From: Syngnathus acus
Lineage: Eukaryota > Chordata > Actinopteri > Syngnathiformes > Syngnathidae
Assembly (NCBI RefSeq): GCF_901709675.1
Contig: NC_051092.1
Span: 1,740,491-1,804,490 of the forward strand
Length of the DNA stretch: 64,000 nucleotides
Direction: 5' to 3'
The position numbers were made by a program, and so were the translations under genes. The notes beneath the pieces were generated by a model, which was not told the origin of the DNA, did no database searches, and worked only from the letters and a program-made list of their open reading frames with translations. The first letter of the stretch is position 1, and every line of letters starts with the position of its first letter. This document shows, one piece after another, positions 62,305 through 64,000 of this stretch.

Positions 62305-64000
62305 CTGCAAGAGGAGCCAAAACATCAATATTTCACCGCATATGAGCTCTAATATAAGATGTTGGAAAGTAGAGTGACTGGGGATAAGTAGAGCTGAACA
62401 CGGCACGCGCAATGGTGCCTTGAGATCACTTTAGAGACGCATGACTGCACTTGAGAGCAAAGTTTCTTCCTCACATGCAAGTGCAGTGAGAATTTATATC
62501 GTCTGTATTCTTTGACACAATACAGATCTCGGATCTCATTAGTAGTCCGTATTGAATGAAGTGGTTGGCGTGTTGCCTTGCATTTGGCAGTCCGATGTTG
62601 TTGCTATGGTTACCCAGTTGGTAGAGTGCTAAAATGCCCTGTGCTGTTCTGTCAATGTTCGCAAATAAGCATGTTGCGTAATTTAAATGATCTAGGGTTT
62701 ATTTGGGAGCTCCACAGTTGTTTGGTTACATGTCGAGTGTGTCGCACTGTGACAACGATGCAACGTATTGGCGAGCGAGCGGTGGCGTCAGATGCGAGCG
62801 GAAGCAACACAGTGACAAGTAACAGCTCGAGGCTTGAACCAACCCGCTTGGCGCCCAACATGCATCATGGCTGACCTACACATTGAGTATGCATCAGTGA
62901 CTGGAGAAGCTCAGGGCTAGCAAAAACCGGAAGCCAAGTCCCTCATCGCATAATTGTCAAGCTCATCATCATGTCCAATAGAGAATGAGCGTTTTCAACA
63001 AATGTGCTCTGCATTTTATATCAAGTAAACAATACAATAAAAACAACCGCTTGATTGTGGGATTCGTGCCCTCGGTCTTTCATTCGCCGAGTTCTCTCTC
63101 GGTAGAATAGCTTCTACCTCCTTTGTATTATTTAAGAACTGATCTGATGCTTGCAAATTTGGAAACGACCATTGGGTGCTTTCACCTGGAACAACGCATT
63201 TTATTGCTATTTACGATTGGCTGAAATGAATGTCTCTGGATATCTCAAGTTACTCTAAATACAACATGCCGATTAAGAATCGTTCCACCAAGAGTTATTC
63301 ATCAGATATAATAGCATGTGTGTGTCGCATTATGCAGAGCCAACATGCAAAGTGCATTGGTACAGATACTATTTAATGCCCCCCAGGGAGATATCCAGCT
63401 GACCTACTTTTGGTGCGCAAAAATTCTTCATGTCAAGTGGCCCGTGCGCTTTATTCTTCTGAGCCAGAACACAAAGATAAGAAGATAACAATCAGAGCCA
63501 CGCATACAGGAGAATCCCTTGGCTGCTCTCCGCTAATAACACATTGCTAATTAGCCCGAGCACCAGAAGTCAGCTGAACGACACCGTGAAGGGCGCCGAC
63601 TCCTTTTTGCCCGTGCACCGGAAACAAGACCCATTTTCCAAGCCGGTGCTTCGTAAGGAGCCAGTGTAATGTTTCCCTCTCGGTCCCGGCGAGCAACAAA
63701 ACAAGTCCCAAGAGCCAAACGTAAAATACATACAGAATAGAAGAGCGCTGAAGCCGCTTCTTCGTCCTGGTCCAGCCCTGACATGCTGTTGCTGCCCACT
63801 TCAGGCGCCCTCTTCCCCCTCACCAGCGGCGCCACGGCCATCTGACAGGGGGGACTAAAATAGACTCCCAGTGCTCGCTCCGCAATGTCATAGCAACTTG
63901 CCTTGATAGTTCAACTTATCTCAAAGAAGACTGGGGGAGTTGGACCCAAACTGGCTGCTGCTGCCGTCCATCAGCTCCATGCTGCGTTGTTACATTTTCA
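62305..64000 (-). other. 5' SCAPER intron and flank
   Basis: Apart from the candidate exon at 63734-63841, no coding segment was recognised. An ATG-led minus-strand frame near 63980 (MELMDGSSSQFGSNSPSLL) stops after 19 codons without a donor. The true initiator exon and promoter of SCAPER are probably beyond the window or not identifiable here. Confidence 0.45.
63734..63841 (-). CDS. scaper: Candidate upstream SCAPER coding exon
   Basis: Directly after a strong polypyrimidine-CAG comes ATG GCC GTG GCG; the frame stays open for 36 codons to the donor GTATGT at 63733. It joins in phase 0 to ASFQRSNSHDK. The peptide (MAVAPLVRGKRAPEVGSNSM ... EEAASALFYS) is not in human SCAPER as I know it. It could be a fish-specific or alternative N-terminus, or a chance frame. 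Confidence 0.35.

Noticed and set aside
63926-63984. Minus-strand ATG frame MELMDGSSSQFGSNSPSLL as SCAPER exon 1
   Set aside because: It reaches a stop after 19 codons with no donor joining it to the next exon.

Overview
The window is vertebrate nuclear DNA, most likely from a ray-finned (percomorph-type) fish. Genes are split by GT-AG introns, and exon sequences match vertebrate proteins in order and length. The fish assignment rests on compact introns and fish-style dispersed repeats. The species cannot be named from sequence alone. Gene order and orientation match what I recall of human 15q24: TMEM266 (+), ETFA (-), ISL2 (+), SCAPER (-).

Layout. TMEM266, a voltage-sensor-like membrane protein, has ten coding exons at 1566-14200. 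It is followed by a repeat-built 3'UTR and a poly(A) signal at 15701. ETFA, the mitochondrial electron transfer flavoprotein alpha subunit, has 12 exons on the minus strand (15927-20828) and encodes exactly 333 aa. One ETFA intron holds about 1 kb of telomere-like CCCTAA repeats organised in a 208-bp higher-order unit. ISL2, a LIM-homeodomain factor, has six exons at 28797-31227 (358 aa). SCAPER lies on the minus strand from 33200 to at least 62304: 30 exons chain in frame for about 1425 codons, and one candidate upstream exon ends at 63841. All exon joins were checked by hand for splice dinucleotides and phase.

The standout is a 7131-bp mobile element at 20881-28011, between ETFA and ISL2. 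It has hAT-like ends beginning TAGTG and a perfect 8-bp target duplication (GCACTTGC). Its two arms are inverted copies of each other. Between them sit 16 head-to-tail 224-bp near-perfect palindromes spaced at exactly 301 bp. The array shows nested trimer (903 bp) and dimer (602 bp) duplications, and the loop of its last palindrome is inverted. Both arms carry a tRNA-like A box/B box pair and a CRE (TGACGTCA).

The element begins 52 bp upstream of the ETFA start codon. It therefore separates the ETFA coding sequence by about 7 kb from the CRE- and TCGCGAGA-bearing sequence that was probably its promoter. In ETFA orientation the near arm offers an ETS-like/CRE module about 190 bp upstream of the ATG, a candidate replacement promoter. 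The rest of the window is intron and intergenic DNA with microsatellites and fragments of dispersed repeats.
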